Source: Pseudolabrys sp. (GTDB lineage Bacteria; Pseudomonadota; Alphaproteobacteria; Rhizobiales; Xanthobacteraceae). Taken from it: a stretch of DNA of 64,000 nucleotides. The stretch's first letter is position 1. Each line of letters starts with the position of its first letter. Of this stretch, positions 41,483 to 50,786 are shown one piece after another. The stretch covers positions 1 to 64,000 of the forward strand of contig JAFIGS010000006.1 in NCBI GenBank assembly GCA_017849615.1, read 5' to 3'. A program made the position numbers and the translations under genes. The notes beneath the pieces were generated by a model. The model saw nothing but the letters and a program-made list of their open reading frames with translations, was not told where the DNA came from and did no database searches.

Positions 41483-41647
41483 ATGTCTATCGGCACCATT
41501 ATTCTGATCATTCTCATCATCGCCCTGCTCGGCGGCTTTTCCGGCATCGGCGGCGGTCCGTTCTACGGCACCGGTTACTACGGCGGCGGCGGTCTTGGTC
41601 TCGTGATCATCGTGCTGCTGATCCTTGTCCTGATGGGACGACTCTGA
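41483..41647 (+). CDS. DUF3309-type small membrane protein
   Basis: The 54-residue product MSIGTIILIILIIALLGGFSG... has two hydrophobic segments around a Gly/Tyr-rich loop (GGGPFYGTGYYGGGG) and ends in VLMGRL. This is the pattern of the DUF3309 family of alphaproteobacterial small membrane proteins. An AGGGAG ribosome site lies 10 bases before the ATG, which supports translation. It is too short for usual gene finders. Function unknown. It is transcribed towards the TRAP genes and ends at a shared hairpin. Confidence 0.85.
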   Translation: MSIGTIILIILIIALLGGFSGIGGGPFYGTGYYGGGGLGLVIIVLLILVLMGRL

Positions 41648-41669
41648 CGCACAACGATGCGACCAGTAA

Positions 41670-41700
41670 AAAGCCGGCGGGTGATGAACCCGCCGGCTTT
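41670..41700. terminator. bidirectional terminator
   Basis: AAAGCCGGCGGGT (41670-41682) and ACCCGCCGGCTTT (41688-41700) form a 13-bp perfect stem. It sits between the convergent DUF3309 and dctP genes, with A-rich and T-rich flanks on the two sides, so it can serve both. Confidence 0.85.
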
Positions 41701-41727
41701 CGCTTTTCGAAATTGAAGTAAGCGCTC

Positions 41728-42711
41728 TTACTTCTTGTAGGCGGCGAGGATCGCGTCGCCGTCGGCGCCGGCCTTCTTCTTCCAGTCGGCGGTGAGTTGC
41801 TCGCCGACCTTGGCAAGGCCGGCCTTGAGCGCGTCGCTCGGCGCAAGCACCTTCATGCCCTTGGCCTTGAGCTGGTCGAGGTACCAGCCGGACTTCTCTT
41901 CCCACATTTTCCAGCCGCGATCTTCGGCGGTGGCGGCGGCCTTCAGCAGGGCTTCCTGCGTCGGCTTGTCGAGCGCATCGAACGCCGCCTTGTTGACGAA
42001 GGTGACATCCTTCGGGATCCAGGCCTGAACATCGTAGAAGTGCGTGAGCGTTTCCCAGGCCTTCGAGTCATAGCCGGTGCCGCCCGACGACATGAAGGAG
42101 TTGACGACACCGGTCGCCAGCGCCTGCGGCAGTTCGGCGGCCTGCACCGTCACCGACTGCGCGCCGACGAGTTCGCCGATGCGGGCGGTGCCGACGTTAT
42201 AGGCGCGCCACTTGAGGCCCTTCATATCGTCGACCGAGTTGAGCTCTTTCTTGGTGTAGATGCCCTGCGGCGCCCACGGCACGGCGAACAGCAGCATGAG
42301 ACCCTGCGAGGCGAGCTTCTTCTCCACCGCCGGCTTCGAGGCCACCCACAGCTTCTTGGCTTCCGGGAAGCTGGTGGCGAGGAACGGCACGACGTCGATG
42401 CCGAACACCGGGTCCTCGTTCTCGTGGATCGAGATCAGGACCTCGCCGGCCTGCGCCTGCCCGGTCTGCACCGCGCGCTTGATGTCGGGCGCCTTGAACA
42501 GCGACGCGCCCGGATGAACGGTGATCTCGAGCTTGCCGCCGGTCGCCGCCGACACATCCTTGGCGAACAGGCCGAGGTTGACGCTGTGCGGGTTGTCGGC
42601 CGGATAGGCGGCCGGCAGATTCCACTTCGTCTGGGCGACGGCCGGCTGAACGCTCAGCGCGGCGGCCGCGAGCACGCCGAGTGCGGCGGTGCGGGTCAGT
42701 GTCTTGATCAT
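41728..42711 (-). CDS. dctP: TRAP transporter solute-binding protein (DctP)
   Basis: This is the periplasmic substrate-binding subunit of a TRAP transporter. A signal peptide (MIKTLTRTAALGVLAAAALSVQPAVAQ) is followed by the DctP fold: PADNPHSVNLGLFAKDV, GASLFKAPDIKRAV, DDMKGLKWRAYN and ALATGVVNSFMSSGGTGYDSK. The arginine of WRAYN fits the carboxylate-binding arginine of the family, which argues for an organic acid substrate. At 327 residues it is normal. It is the last gene of a MarR-dctQ-dctM-dctP unit; the divergent hydantoinase gene suggests a substrate such as pyroglutamate or a related cyclic compound, but this is inference. Confidence 0.95.
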   Translation of the reverse strand: MIKTLTRTAALGVLAAAALSVQPAVAQTKWNLPAAYPADNPHSVNLGLFAKDVSAATGGKLEITVHPGASLFKAPDIKRAVQTGQAQAGEVLISIHENEDPVFGIDVVPFLATSFPEAKKLWVASKPAVEKKLASQGLMLLFAVPWAPQGIYTKKELNSVDDMKGLKWRAYNVGTARIGELVGAQSVTVQAAELPQALATGVVNSFMSSGGTGYDSKAWETLTHFYDVQAWIPKDVTFVNKAAFDALDKPTQEALLKAAATAEDRGWKMWEEKSGWYLDQLKAKGMKVLAPSDALKAGLAKVGEQLTADWKKKAGADGDAILAAYKK

Positions 42712-42782
42712 GACTTCTCCTCACAACTTGTTGTTAATTGTCGCAATCCTAGCAGAAAACGTCCCCACCCTAACAAGCCCCC

Positions 42783-44096
42783 TCAACGGGGCGGGAACGC
42801 CATTTGCGGCAGTACGAGAGCGATTTGAGGGAATTCGGTAATGATGAACACGGCGGCGAGCAGCAGAATGAAGAACGGGAACGCCGCCCTCGCCACCGTC
42901 ATCGTGTCCTTGCCGCTCATGTTCTGCAACACGAACAGGTTGAAGCCGACCGGCGGCGTGATCTGCGCCATCTCGACGTGGAGGATGAGATAGATGCCGA
43001 ACCAGATGAGGTCGAGACCGGCCTGCTGCACCATCGGCAGCACCACTACCGCCGTCAGCACGATCATCGAGATGCCGTCGATCAGACAGCCGAGGATGAT
43101 GTACATGATGGACAGGTAGAGCGCGAGCATGCTCGGCGTGAGGTCCTGGCCTTTCACCCACTCGGCAAGCGCGGCCGGGATGCCGGTATAGGCCATCGCC
43201 GCCGTCGCGAACGCGGCACCGGCGAGGATGAACATGATCATGCAGGTCAGCCGCGTCGCGCTCATGACGCTCTCGAAGAACGTCCTGCGCGTGAGCGTGC
43301 CGCTCCACCACGCGAGGATCAGCGCGCCGGAGACGCCCCAGGCGGCACACTCGGTGGCCGTGGCGAGGCCGAACACCAGCGCGAGGAAGACCGCAAGGAT
43401 CAGCCCGAGGCACGGCAACAGCTTGGTCGATTGCCGCAGCTTCTCCTTGAACGGCATCGGCGGATCGCGCGGCGGCACCTTCGACGGGTTGAGCAGCGAC
43501 CAGCCGATGATGTAGCCCGAATAGAGCACCATCACGAGCACGCCCGGCAGGAAGCCGGCGAGGAAGACCTGCAGCACCGAGACGTTGGCGGTCACGGCAT
43601 ACACCACCATCGGGATCGACGGCGGAATAAGCAGGCCGAGCGTGCCGGAGCCCGCCAGCGAACCGAGGCTCAGCCCAGGATCGTAACCGCGCTTCTCCAG
43701 TTCCGGCAGCGCGATCTTGCCGATGGTGGCGCAGGTCGCGGCGGACGAGCCGGACACCGCGGCGAAGATACCGCAGCCGACAACGTTCACGTGCACCAGC
43801 CGGCCGGGCAGCCATTGCAGCCACGGCGACAGGCCGCGGAACATCTGCTCCGACAGCCGGGTGCGGAACAGGATTTCGCCCATCCAGATGAAGAGCGGCA
43901 GCGCCGCGAGCGACCAGGACGCGCTCGAGCTCCATACCGTCGTCGCCAACACCGCGCCAACCGGCACGGATGTCGACAGCACCATGGCGATCAGGCCGAC
44001 GATGCCGATCGCCACCGCGATCCAGACGCCGCTGCCGAGGATGATGATGAGCGCCGCCAGAAGGATCAGCGCCAGATCGGTGAGAGGCATCGACAT
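42783..44096 (-). CDS. dctM: TRAP transporter large permease (DctM)
   Basis: This is the 12-segment membrane subunit that carries the substrate with sodium. The 437-residue sequence is strongly hydrophobic and has the DctM signatures GEILFRTRLSEQMFRGL, SGSSAATCATIGKIALPELEKRGYD, and the late WFGIYLILHVEMAQITPPVGFNLFVL. Its ATG shares one base with the dctQ stop, so the two membrane subunits are translationally coupled. A 71-bp gap separates it from dctP, with a short GC hairpin around its stop. Confidence 0.96.
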   Translation of the reverse strand: MSMPLTDLALILLAALIIILGSGVWIAVAIGIVGLIAMVLSTSVPVGAVLATTVWSSSASWSLAALPLFIWMGEILFRTRLSEQMFRGLSPWLQWLPGRLVHVNVVGCGIFAAVSGSSAATCATIGKIALPELEKRGYDPGLSLGSLAGSGTLGLLIPPSIPMVVYAVTANVSVLQVFLAGFLPGVLVMVLYSGYIIGWSLLNPSKVPPRDPPMPFKEKLRQSTKLLPCLGLILAVFLALVFGLATATECAAWGVSGALILAWWSGTLTRRTFFESVMSATRLTCMIMFILAGAAFATAAMAYTGIPAALAEWVKGQDLTPSMLALYLSIMYIILGCLIDGISMIVLTAVVVLPMVQQAGLDLIWFGIYLILHVEMAQITPPVGFNLFVLQNMSGKDTMTVARAAFPFFILLLAAVFIITEFPQIALVLPQMAFPPR

Positions 44097-44641
44097 CAGC
44101 CGGCTCCCCCGGACGCGACGCGCTCGACGAACTCATCCGGCGAGGACGGCGGCTCCTTCTCGTAAGACGGCTTGTTGCCGCGCATGACGTGAACCATCTC
44201 GTCGAGCAGGGCGATGGACAGAATGATAAGGCCGGCGGCGTAGCCGAGCTGCGGAATCCACAACGGCACCGAAATGACCCCGGTCGACATATCGTGGAAG
44301 CGGTATGAGTCGTAGGTCATCTGGCAGGCGTAATAGGCGAAGTAGAGCGTGAAAATGGTAGAGACGCCGAGCGCGATCATTTCGACAGCCCAGCGCTTCT
44401 TGCCCGTGACCTTCTCCACCACGAGGCCGACGCGGATCATCTCGCCCTTCTTGAAGGTGTGGGCGAGGCCGAGGAAAGCCATCGCCGCCATGCACCAGGA
44501 GGCGAAGTCGTCCCCGGCGGGGATGTTGATGTCAAACTCGCGGCCGAGCGACATGATCATCATGATGGCGAAGATCGACACCATGAAGAAACCGGCGGCG
44601 TAGCCGGACCACAAATAAAGCTTATCCAGTGCGGTGCGCAT
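44096..44641 (-). CDS. dctQ: TRAP transporter small permease (DctQ)
   Basis: This is the four-helix small membrane subunit of the TRAP transporter. The start at 44641 (MRTALDKLYLWSGYAAGFFM) fits DctQ N-termini and gives 181 residues. Four hydrophobic segments are visible. The typical inter-helix motifs are SWCMAAMAFLGLAHTFKKGEMIRVGLVVE and PLWIPQLGYAAGLIIL. The start lies 13 bases past the MarR gene stop, so regulator and transporter form one operon. Confidence 0.94.
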   Translation of the reverse strand: MRTALDKLYLWSGYAAGFFMVSIFAIMMIMSLGREFDINIPAGDDFASWCMAAMAFLGLAHTFKKGEMIRVGLVVEKVTGKKRWAVEMIALGVSTIFTLYFAYYACQMTYDSYRFHDMSTGVISVPLWIPQLGYAAGLIILSIALLDEMVHVMRGNKPSYEKEPPSSPDEFVERVASGGAG

Positions 44642-44654
44642 TCCGGAGTCCCCC

Positions 44655-45242
44655 TCACAAACTGGCGGCGGCGCGCGCGGCCTGATCATAATGACCGGAC
44701 AGCGCCCGCATCAGCGCGGCGATTTCAGACAGGCGTTTCTCGTCCATGCCGGCGCTCTTCACCGAATCGACCAGAAGCGCCTCGCGAACCTTGCGGTAGC
44801 GTTGCACGACCTCATCGCCCCTCGGCGTCAGACTCACCGTTTTCTCGCTGCCGCGCTTGCCGCTCAGCAGGAGCTTGTGGCTGTCGAGCTTCTTGAGCGA
44901 ATAGGTCACCAGATGCGTGTCCTCGATATTGAGAACGAGGCAGATGTCGGCGACGCGCTTGGCGCGGCCGCGGTGGGCGATGGTGTGCAAAACGAGAACA
45001 TCGAGTGGCGACAAATCGGGCACGCCGGCAGCCGCGATGCAGCGTACCATCCAGCGCTCGAAGGCGTGGTCGAGCAGGATCATGCCGAACTCGAGCTCGG
45101 AGAGAACCGGCATGGCGCCGGACGCCAGATGCGCCGACGACACGATCGGGCCGAGCGCCGCGGCGGCGGCCCTGTCGTACTTCCTGGTCCTGGGAACCCG
45201 CGCCTTGTCGGCGGTGCCCGCCCTTGCCGCTCGTGCCGCCAT
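44655..45242 (-). CDS. MarR-like winged-helix regulator
   Basis: The 195-residue protein has a MarR-type winged helix: LDHAFERWMVRCIAAAG as the dimerisation helix, then LSPLDVLVLHTIAHRGRAKRVADICLVL, a recognition helix around LVTYSLKKLDSHKLL, and a wing around SGKRGSEKTVSLTPRGDEVV. The N-terminal 25 residues are basic and probably disordered. It is the first gene of the TRAP operon and divergent from the hydantoinase gene, so it probably controls both. A dyad is present in the intergenic region. Confidence 0.92.
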   Translation of the reverse strand: MAARAARAGTADKARVPRTRKYDRAAAAALGPIVSSAHLASGAMPVLSELEFGMILLDHAFERWMVRCIAAAGVPDLSPLDVLVLHTIAHRGRAKRVADICLVLNIEDTHLVTYSLKKLDSHKLLLSGKRGSEKTVSLTPRGDEVVQRYRKVREALLVDSVKSAGMDEKRLSEIAALMRALSGHYDQAARAAASL

Positions 45243-45290
45243 CTCAGCCCCTCGCGAGATTTGGAAAAGCGTATCGGCCGCTGATAATTT

Positions 45291-45307
45291 GTCAACGATT
45301 TATTGAC
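45291..45307. promoter_or_regulatory. candidate MarR-type operator
   Basis: GTCAA (45291-45295), seven AT-rich bases, and TTGAC (45303-45307) form an inverted repeat in the 115-bp region between the divergent MarR and hydantoinase genes. Size and location suit a MarR dimer site. Confidence 0.45.
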
Positions 45308-45357
45308 GATTTTTTTTAGCTCTGGTTTATTCGCTGTTGGCGCAAGGAGGCGGCGAC

Positions 45358-48300
45358 ATGGCCAAGCGGGTGTTTAAGCGGGCGGCGAATAAACAGGCGC
45401 GCAAGCCGAAGAAACAGGCAGCGAAAGCCGGAACGTGGGATTTCTGGATCGATCGTGGCGGCACCTTTACCGACATTGTCGGTCGCCGCCCCGACGGCAA
45501 GCTGATCGCGCACAAGCTGTTGTCCGAAAACCCCGAAGCCTATGCCGACGCCGCGGTGCAGGGCATTCGCGATCTCATCGGCCTCAAGGCCGGCGACGCC
45601 ATTCCGCCGGCCACCGTCGGCGCCGTGAAGATGGGCACCACGGTCGCGACCAATGCGCTGCTCGAGCGCAAGGGCGACCGCACGCTCCTGCTGATCACCA
45701 AGGGTTTCCGCGACGCGCTGAAGATCGGCTATCAGGCGCGGCCGAAGATCTTCGCGCTCGAAATCATCAAGCCCGAACTGCTTTACGAGCGTGTCGCCGA
45801 GATCGACGAGCGCGTGCGCGCCGACGGCACCGTGGAGCAGGAGCCCGATCTCGATGCCGCCCGCGCCGAACTCGAAGCCGCCAAGAAAGACGGTATCGAC
45901 GCCGTCGCCATCGTGCTGATGCACGCCTATCGCTTTCCCGAACATGAGAAGCGCCTCGCCAGGCTGGCGCGCGACATTGGCTTCGCGCAGGTGTCGGTCA
46001 GCCACGAAGTCTCGCCGCTGATCAAGCTGGTCGGCCGCGGCGACACCACCGTGGTGGACGCCTATCTGTCGCCGATCCTGCGGCGCTATGTTGATCGGGT
46101 CGCTTCCATGCTGGTGAGCACGCCCCATCCTTCGAGACGCGCTCAAGCGAGCGCTCCTCAGGATGAGGCTACGCTCCGCCCTCATCCTGAGGAGGCACGA
46201 AGTGCCGTCTCGAAGGATGCGGGCGGCCCGAACCTCATGTTCATGATGTCGTCGGGCGGGCTCACCGCCGCCGAGTTGTTTCAGGGCAAGGACGCCATCC
46301 TGTCCGGCCCGGCCGGCGGCGTGGTGTCGATGGCCGAGACCGGCAAGCAGGCCGGCTTCGATCGCCTGATCGGCTTCGACATGGGCGGCACCTCGACCGA
46401 CGTGTCCCATTTCGACGGTGAATACGAACGCGCCTTCGAAACGGAAGTCGCCGGCGTGCGCATGCGCGCACCGATGATGCTTATTCACACGGTCGCCGCC
46501 GGCGGCGGCTCGATCCTGCATTATGACGGTTCGCGCTTCCGCGTCGGCCCCGACTCGGCCGGCGCCAATCCGGGCCCGGCCTGCTATCGCCGCGGCGGGC
46601 CGCTCGCGGTCACCGACGCCAATGTGATGACCGGCAAGCTGCTGCCCGAGTTCTTCCCGAAGATCTTCGGGCCGCAGCAGAGCGAGCCGCTCGATGCCGC
46701 GGCCGTGCAGGCCTCGTTCGCCGACGTGGCCAAGGAAGTCGGCGACAAGTCACCGGAAGAAATCGCCGACGGCTTCATCAAGATCGCCGTCGAGAACATG
46801 GCCAACGCCATCAAGAAGATTTCGGTGCAGCGCGGCTATGACGTCACGCGCTATGCCCTGAACTGCTTCGGCGGCGCCGGCGGCCAGCACGCCTGCCTCG
46901 TCGCCGACGCGCTCGGCATGACCAGGGTGCTGATTCATCCGTTCTCGTCGCTGCTGTCGGCTTACGGCATGGGCCTCGCCGATATCCGCGCCACGCGCGA
47001 ACAGGCCATCGAACTGCCGTGGGGCGCCAAGGCGCTGGCGGCGCTGAAGAAGACCGGCGTCACGCTCGGCAAGGCCGTGAAGGACGAAGTCGTCGGCCAG
47101 GGCGTGCCGGCGGCGAAGATCAAGGTGATCCAGCGCGCGCATATTCGCTATGCCGGCACCGACACGGCGCTGATCGTCGAGGCCGCCCCCCTGCCCGCGA
47201 TGCAGCGCGCCTTCGAGAAGGCGCACAAGGCCCGCTTCGGCTTCATCGACCGCAACAAGGAGCTGGTTATCGAAGCGATCTCGGTGGAAGCCATCGGCGG
47301 CGGCGCCAAGTTCGCCGAGAAGGCGGCGCGGCGCATCGCCGCCAAGCTGCCGAAGCCGGCCAAGGCGACGCGTTTCTATTCGAACGGCGCCTGGCACAAG
47401 GCCAATGTCTATACCCGCGATCAATTGAAGATCGGCGCCAGGGTGAAGGGCGCGGCCATCATCATCGAGCCGCACCAGACCATCGTCGTCGAGCCCGGCT
47501 GGGAAGCCGAGCTGACGCCGAAGAACCATCTTGTGCTGTCGCGCAGGCAGAAGCTCAAGCGCGTCCACGCCATCGGCACCCATGCCGATCCGGTGATGCT
47601 GGAAGTGTTCAATAACCTGTTCATGTCCATCGCCGAACAGATGGGCGTGTCGCTGCAGAACACCGCCTACTCGGTGAACATCAAGGAGCGGCTCGATTTC
47701 TCCTGCGCCGTGTTCGCGTCCGACGGCACACTCGTTGCCAACGCGCCGCACATGCCGGTGCATCTGGGGTCGATGGATCGCTCGGTCGAGACCATCATCC
47801 GCGACAACAAGGGCAGGATCGCGCCCGGCGACGTCTACGCCATCAACGCGCCCTATAACGGCGGCACGCATCTGCCGGACATCACCGTTTGCACGCCGGT
47901 GTTCGACGACAAGAAGAAGAGCATCCTGTTCTGGGTCGCCTCACGCGGCCACCACGCCGATGTCGGCGGCATCTCGCCGGGCTCGATGTCGCCGAATGCG
48001 ACGACGATCGAGCAGGAAGGCGTCTATATCGACAACTTCAAGCTGGTCGATCGCGGCAAGTTCCGCGAAAAGGAACTGATGGATCTCTTGACCGGCGCCA
48101 GATATCCGGCGCGCAACCCGATCCAGAACGTCAACGACCTCAAGGCGCAGATCGCCGCCAACGAGCGCGGCGTCGCCGAGCTGCGCAAGATGGTCGATCA
48201 GTTCACCCTGCCGGTGGTCAATGCCTACATGAAGCACGTGCAGGACAACGCCGCGGAAAGCGTGCGCCGCGTCATCGACCGCCTTCACGATTCCGAGTTC

Positions 48301-49113
48301 GAATACCCGATGGACCAGGGCATGGTCATCAAGGTGAAGATTTCGGTCGACAAGAAGAAGCGCGAGGCGACCGTCGATTTCACCGGCACCTCGCCGCAGC
48401 AGCCGAGCAACTTCAACGCGCCGGAGCCGGTGACGCGCGCCGCCGTGCTTTACGTGTTCCGCATGATGGTGGCCGACGACATTCCGATGAATGCCGGCTG
48501 CCTGCGGCCGGTGAACATCATCGTGCCGGAAAAATCGATGCTGACGCCGGAATATCCGGCCGCCGTGGTCGCCGGCAATGTCGAGGTGTCGCAGGCGGTG
48601 ACCAACTGCCTGTTCGGCGCGCTCAAGGCGCTCGCCTGCGCGCAGGGCACCATGAACAACCTCAACTTCGGCAACGACAAGTATCAGTATTACGAAACCA
48701 TTTGCTCGGGCTCGCCCGCCGGCCCCGGCTTCAACGGCACCGACGCCGTGCACACACACATGACCAACACCCGCCTCACCGATCCGGAAATTCTCGAATT
48801 CCGTTATCCGGTGCTGCTGGAGGATTTCCACATCCGCAAGGGCTCGGGCGGCAAGGGCAAGTGGCACGCCGGCGACGGCATCCGTCGCACCATCCGCTTT
48901 CTCGAGAAGATGGACTGCACCATTCTGTCCGGCCATCGCCGCGTGCCGCCCTTCGGGCTGGAAGGCGGCGAAGCCGGCCAGGTCGGCGAGAACTGGGCCC
49001 GGCGCAAGGACGGCACGATGGTCAGGCTGGAGGGCTGCGACGCCACCGAGATCGATGCCGACGAGGCCATCATTATCCAGACACCGACCGCGGGAGGATA
49101 CGGGAAGGCGTAA
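45358..49113 (+). CDS. fused hydantoinase/5-oxoprolinase (HyuA-HyuB)
   Basis: The 1251-residue ATP-dependent amidohydrolase opens hydantoins or 5-oxoproline. AAGGAGG lies eight bases before the start at 45358. The Hydant_A_N domain (about 30-210) has [17 protein letters not shown]. The Hydantoinase_A domain (about 225-540) has VTDANVM and [17 protein letters not shown]. The Hydantoinase_B half (about 740-1250) has [22 protein letters not shown] and ITVCTPVF. Residues of about 257-288 are encoded by a palindromic repeat (46126-46219), inserting charged low-complexity sequence before [11 protein letters not shown]. The frame stays open, so a functional protein is likely. Confidence 0.94.
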   Translation: MAKRVFKRAANKQARKPKKQAAKAGTWDFWIDRGGTFTDIVGRRPDGKLIAHKLLSENPEAYADAAVQGIRDLIGLKAGDAIPPATVGAVKMGTTVATNALLERKGDRTLLLITKGFRDALKIGYQARPKIFALEIIKPELLYERVAEIDERVRADGTVEQEPDLDAARAELEAAKKDGIDAVAIVLMHAYRFPEHEKRLARLARDIGFAQVSVSHEVSPLIKLVGRGDTTVVDAYLSPILRRYVDRVASMLVSTPHPSRRAQASAPQDEATLRPHPEEARSAVSKDAGGPNLMFMMSSGGLTAAELFQGKDAILSGPAGGVVSMAETGKQAGFDRLIGFDMGGTSTDVSHFDGEYERAFETEVAGVRMRAPMMLIHTVAAGGGSILHYDGSRFRVGPDSAGANPGPACYRRGGPLAVTDANVMTGKLLPEFFPKIFGPQQSEPLDAAAVQASFADVAKEVGDKSPEEIADGFIKIAVENMANAIKKISVQRGYDVTRYALNCFGGAGGQHACLVADALGMTRVLIHPFSSLLSAYGMGLADIRATREQAIELPWGAKALAALKKTGVTLGKAVKDEVVGQGVPAAKIKVIQRAHIRYAGTDTALIVEAAPLPAMQRAFEKAHKARFGFIDRNKELVIEAISVEAIGGGAKFAEKAARRIAAKLPKPAKATRFYSNGAWHKANVYTRDQLKIGARVKGAAIIIEPHQTIVVEPGWEAELTPKNHLVLSRRQKLKRVHAIGTHADPVMLEVFNNLFMSIAEQMGVSLQNTAYSVNIKERLDFSCAVFASDGTLVANAPHMPVHLGSMDRSVETIIRDNKGRIAPGDVYAINAPYNGGTHLPDITVCTPVFDDKKKSILFWVASRGHHADVGGISPGSMSPNATTIEQEGVYIDNFKLVDRGKFREKELMDLLTGARYPARNPIQNVNDLKAQIAANERGVAELRKMVDQFTLPVVNAYMKHVQDNAAESVRRVIDRLHDSEFEYPMDQGMVIKVKISVDKKKREATVDFTGTSPQQPSNFNAPEPVTRAAVLYVFRMMVADDIPMNAGCLRPVNIIVPEKSMLTPEYPAAVVAGNVEVSQAVTNCLFGALKALACAQGTMNNLNFGNDKYQYYETICSGSPAGPGFNGTDAVHTHMTNTRLTDPEILEFRYPVLLEDFHIRKGSGGKGKWHAGDGIRRTIRFLEKMDCTILSGHRRVPPFGLEGGEAGQVGENWARRKDGTMVRLEGCDATEIDADEAIIIQTPTAGGYGKA
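46126..46219. repeat. palindromic repeat, family B (copy 2), in frame inside the hydantoinase gene
   Basis: CATCCTTCGAGACG at the left and CGTCTCGAAGGATG at the right are inverted copies, with inner CCTCAGGATGAGG and CCTCATCCTGAGG arms. It matches the intergenic element at 2350-2482 in its CTTCGAGG and CATCCTGAGG arms. The coding frame runs through it without a stop. Confidence 0.85.
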
Positions 49114-49124
49114 GCGATCGCACC

Positions 49125-49164
49125 GTCACCCTGACATGCGCGCGCAGCGCGCCTCAGGATGACG
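49125..49164. repeat. short palindromic repeat, family B (copy 3)
   Basis: GTCACCCTGAC and CCTCAGGATGAC flank a GCGCGCGCAGCGCGC centre. It is a shortened relative of the family B repeat, lying between the convergent hydantoinase and efflux genes, where it may act as a terminator-like hairpin. Confidence 0.7.
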
Positions 49165-49171
49165 GGCAAAC

Positions 49172-50773
49172 CTAGTGCCCGCCGCCGCCTCCAGCGGCGG
49201 CCTTCGGCTTGCTCATCATGAGCCCCGCGACCGCGAGCATGACGAAGACGACCGTGAGCATCCAGAATACGTCGCCGAAGCTCATCACCAGCGCCTGCTT
49301 GCGCGCCATCAGCGACATCTGCTTGAGCGCCTGCGACGCGCCGTCCGAGCCGCCGAACTTTTGCGTCAGTTGATTGAGGGTTTCGGTCGCGGTAACGCTG
49401 GCGCTGTTCACCGCCTCGTGGAGGCGCGCGAGGTGCAGGTCCATCCGGTCATTGAGCGCGGTGTTGATGACGGCGAGGCCGAGGGCGCCGCCGAGATTGC
49501 GCATCAGGTTGAACAGGCCCGAGGCGTTCTTGATGCGGTCGGGCGGCAGCGTGCCGAGCGCGGTGTTCGTCACCGGCACGATGGACAACATCAGCCCGAC
49601 GCCGCGGAAGATCTGCGGCCACAGCAATTCGTAAAAGTCCCAGTCCTGCGTAATCGCCGTCATCTGCCAAGTGCCGAAGGCGAAGAACAGGAAGCCGGTG
49701 ATGAGGATGACGCGCGGGTCGAGCCGCTGCGCGAGCTGGCCGGCGATCGGCGCGGTCAGGAACATGGCGACGCCGGAGACGAACATGGTGTCGCCGATCA
49801 TCAGCGCGTTGTAGCCGCGCACCTGCGCCAGATAGACCGGATAGAGATAGGTCAGGCCGTAAAGGCCGATGCCGAGCACGAAGGAGAAGGCGCTGCCGAC
49901 CGCGAAATTGCGGTTGGAAAAAGCGCGCAGATCGACGATCGGATTGGCCGCCGTCAGCACGCGCCAGAAGAAGAACACGGCCGACACGGCGCTCAGCAGC
50001 GCGAGCAGCACCAGCGCCTCGTCGTCGAACCAGCCGTAGCGCGGCCCCTCTTCCAGCACGTATTCGAGCGAGCCGAGGAACAGGGCCATCGACGACAGGC
50101 CCCACCAGTCGAACTTCTTCAGCAATGAATAATCCGGCTTGTCGAAGTCGATCAGCGTCCAGGCCATGACGGCGACGATGATGCCGGGGACGATGTTGAT
50201 GAAGAACAGCCAGTGCCACGACATCAGCTCGGTGACGTAACCGCCGATGGTCGGGCCAACCGTGGGGGCAAGAGTTGCGATCAGCCCGACCACCGGCGCC
50301 ACCAGCTTTTGCTGGGGACCGGGAAAAATCACATAGGCGGAGGCGAACACGGTCGGCACCATGCCGCCGCCGATGAAGCCCTGCACCGCGCGCCACAAGA
50401 TCATGCTGTTGATCGAGGTCGACAGGCCGCACATCACGCTGGCGAAGGTGAAACCGGCGGCCGCGACCGCGAACAGCATGCGGGTACCGAGCGCGCGCGA
50501 CAGATAACCGGACAGCGGAATCGCGATGACTTCGGCGATCAGATACGACGTCTGCACCCAGGGGATTTCATCGCCCGAGGCCGAAAGGCCCGCCTGGATT
50601 TCCGACAGCGAGGCCGACACGATCTGAATGTCGAGGATCGCCATGAACATGCCGAAGCACATCACGACGAAGGCGGCGATCTGCCGCTTGCGTTGGGCGT
50701 CCGCGCTCCCGGCGCCGACCGTCGGGGAACGGGCGGAAACCGGAAGCGCGGCAATGACGCCAGGCGTACTCAT
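49172..50773 (-). CDS. MFS multidrug efflux pump, DHA2 family (EmrB-like)
   Basis: The 533-residue transporter has about 14 membrane segments. Motif A-like and motif C regions are visible, with FMAILDIQIVSASLSEIQAGL in helix 1, GYLSRALGTRMLF in the loop to helix 3 and PTVGPTIGGYVTELMSW in helix 5, all typical of EmrB/QacA proteins. The start at 50773 (MSTPGVIAALPV) was chosen; an upstream open frame to 50875 is within the neighbour's 3' end. It follows the EmrA-like gene by 13 bp, forming a pump operon controlled by the divergent TetR gene. Confidence 0.95.
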   Translation of the reverse strand: MSTPGVIAALPVSARSPTVGAGSADAQRKRQIAAFVVMCFGMFMAILDIQIVSASLSEIQAGLSASGDEIPWVQTSYLIAEVIAIPLSGYLSRALGTRMLFAVAAAGFTFASVMCGLSTSINSMILWRAVQGFIGGGMVPTVFASAYVIFPGPQQKLVAPVVGLIATLAPTVGPTIGGYVTELMSWHWLFFINIVPGIIVAVMAWTLIDFDKPDYSLLKKFDWWGLSSMALFLGSLEYVLEEGPRYGWFDDEALVLLALLSAVSAVFFFWRVLTAANPIVDLRAFSNRNFAVGSAFSFVLGIGLYGLTYLYPVYLAQVRGYNALMIGDTMFVSGVAMFLTAPIAGQLAQRLDPRVILITGFLFFAFGTWQMTAITQDWDFYELLWPQIFRGVGLMLSIVPVTNTALGTLPPDRIKNASGLFNLMRNLGGALGLAVINTALNDRMDLHLARLHEAVNSASVTATETLNQLTQKFGGSDGASQALKQMSLMARKQALVMSFGDVFWMLTVVFVMLAVAGLMMSKPKAAAGGGGGH

Positions 50774-50786
50774 GGGGACACGCCGC

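Noticed and set aside
42777-42793. Short GCCCC/GGGGC hairpin at the dctM stop as a terminator
   Set aside because: The stem is only five base pairs with no T-run, and the dctP gene follows, so it is at most an attenuator or processing site.
42721-44136. 471-codon frame overlapping dctM
   Set aside because: Shifted frame of dctM with Arg/His-rich composition; the dctM frame has proper membrane segments.
46100-46240. Frameshift or sequencing artefact in the hydantoinase gene
   Set aside because: The frame stays open through the palindrome and the flanking HyuA sequence is in register on both sides, so an in-frame insertion explains it better.
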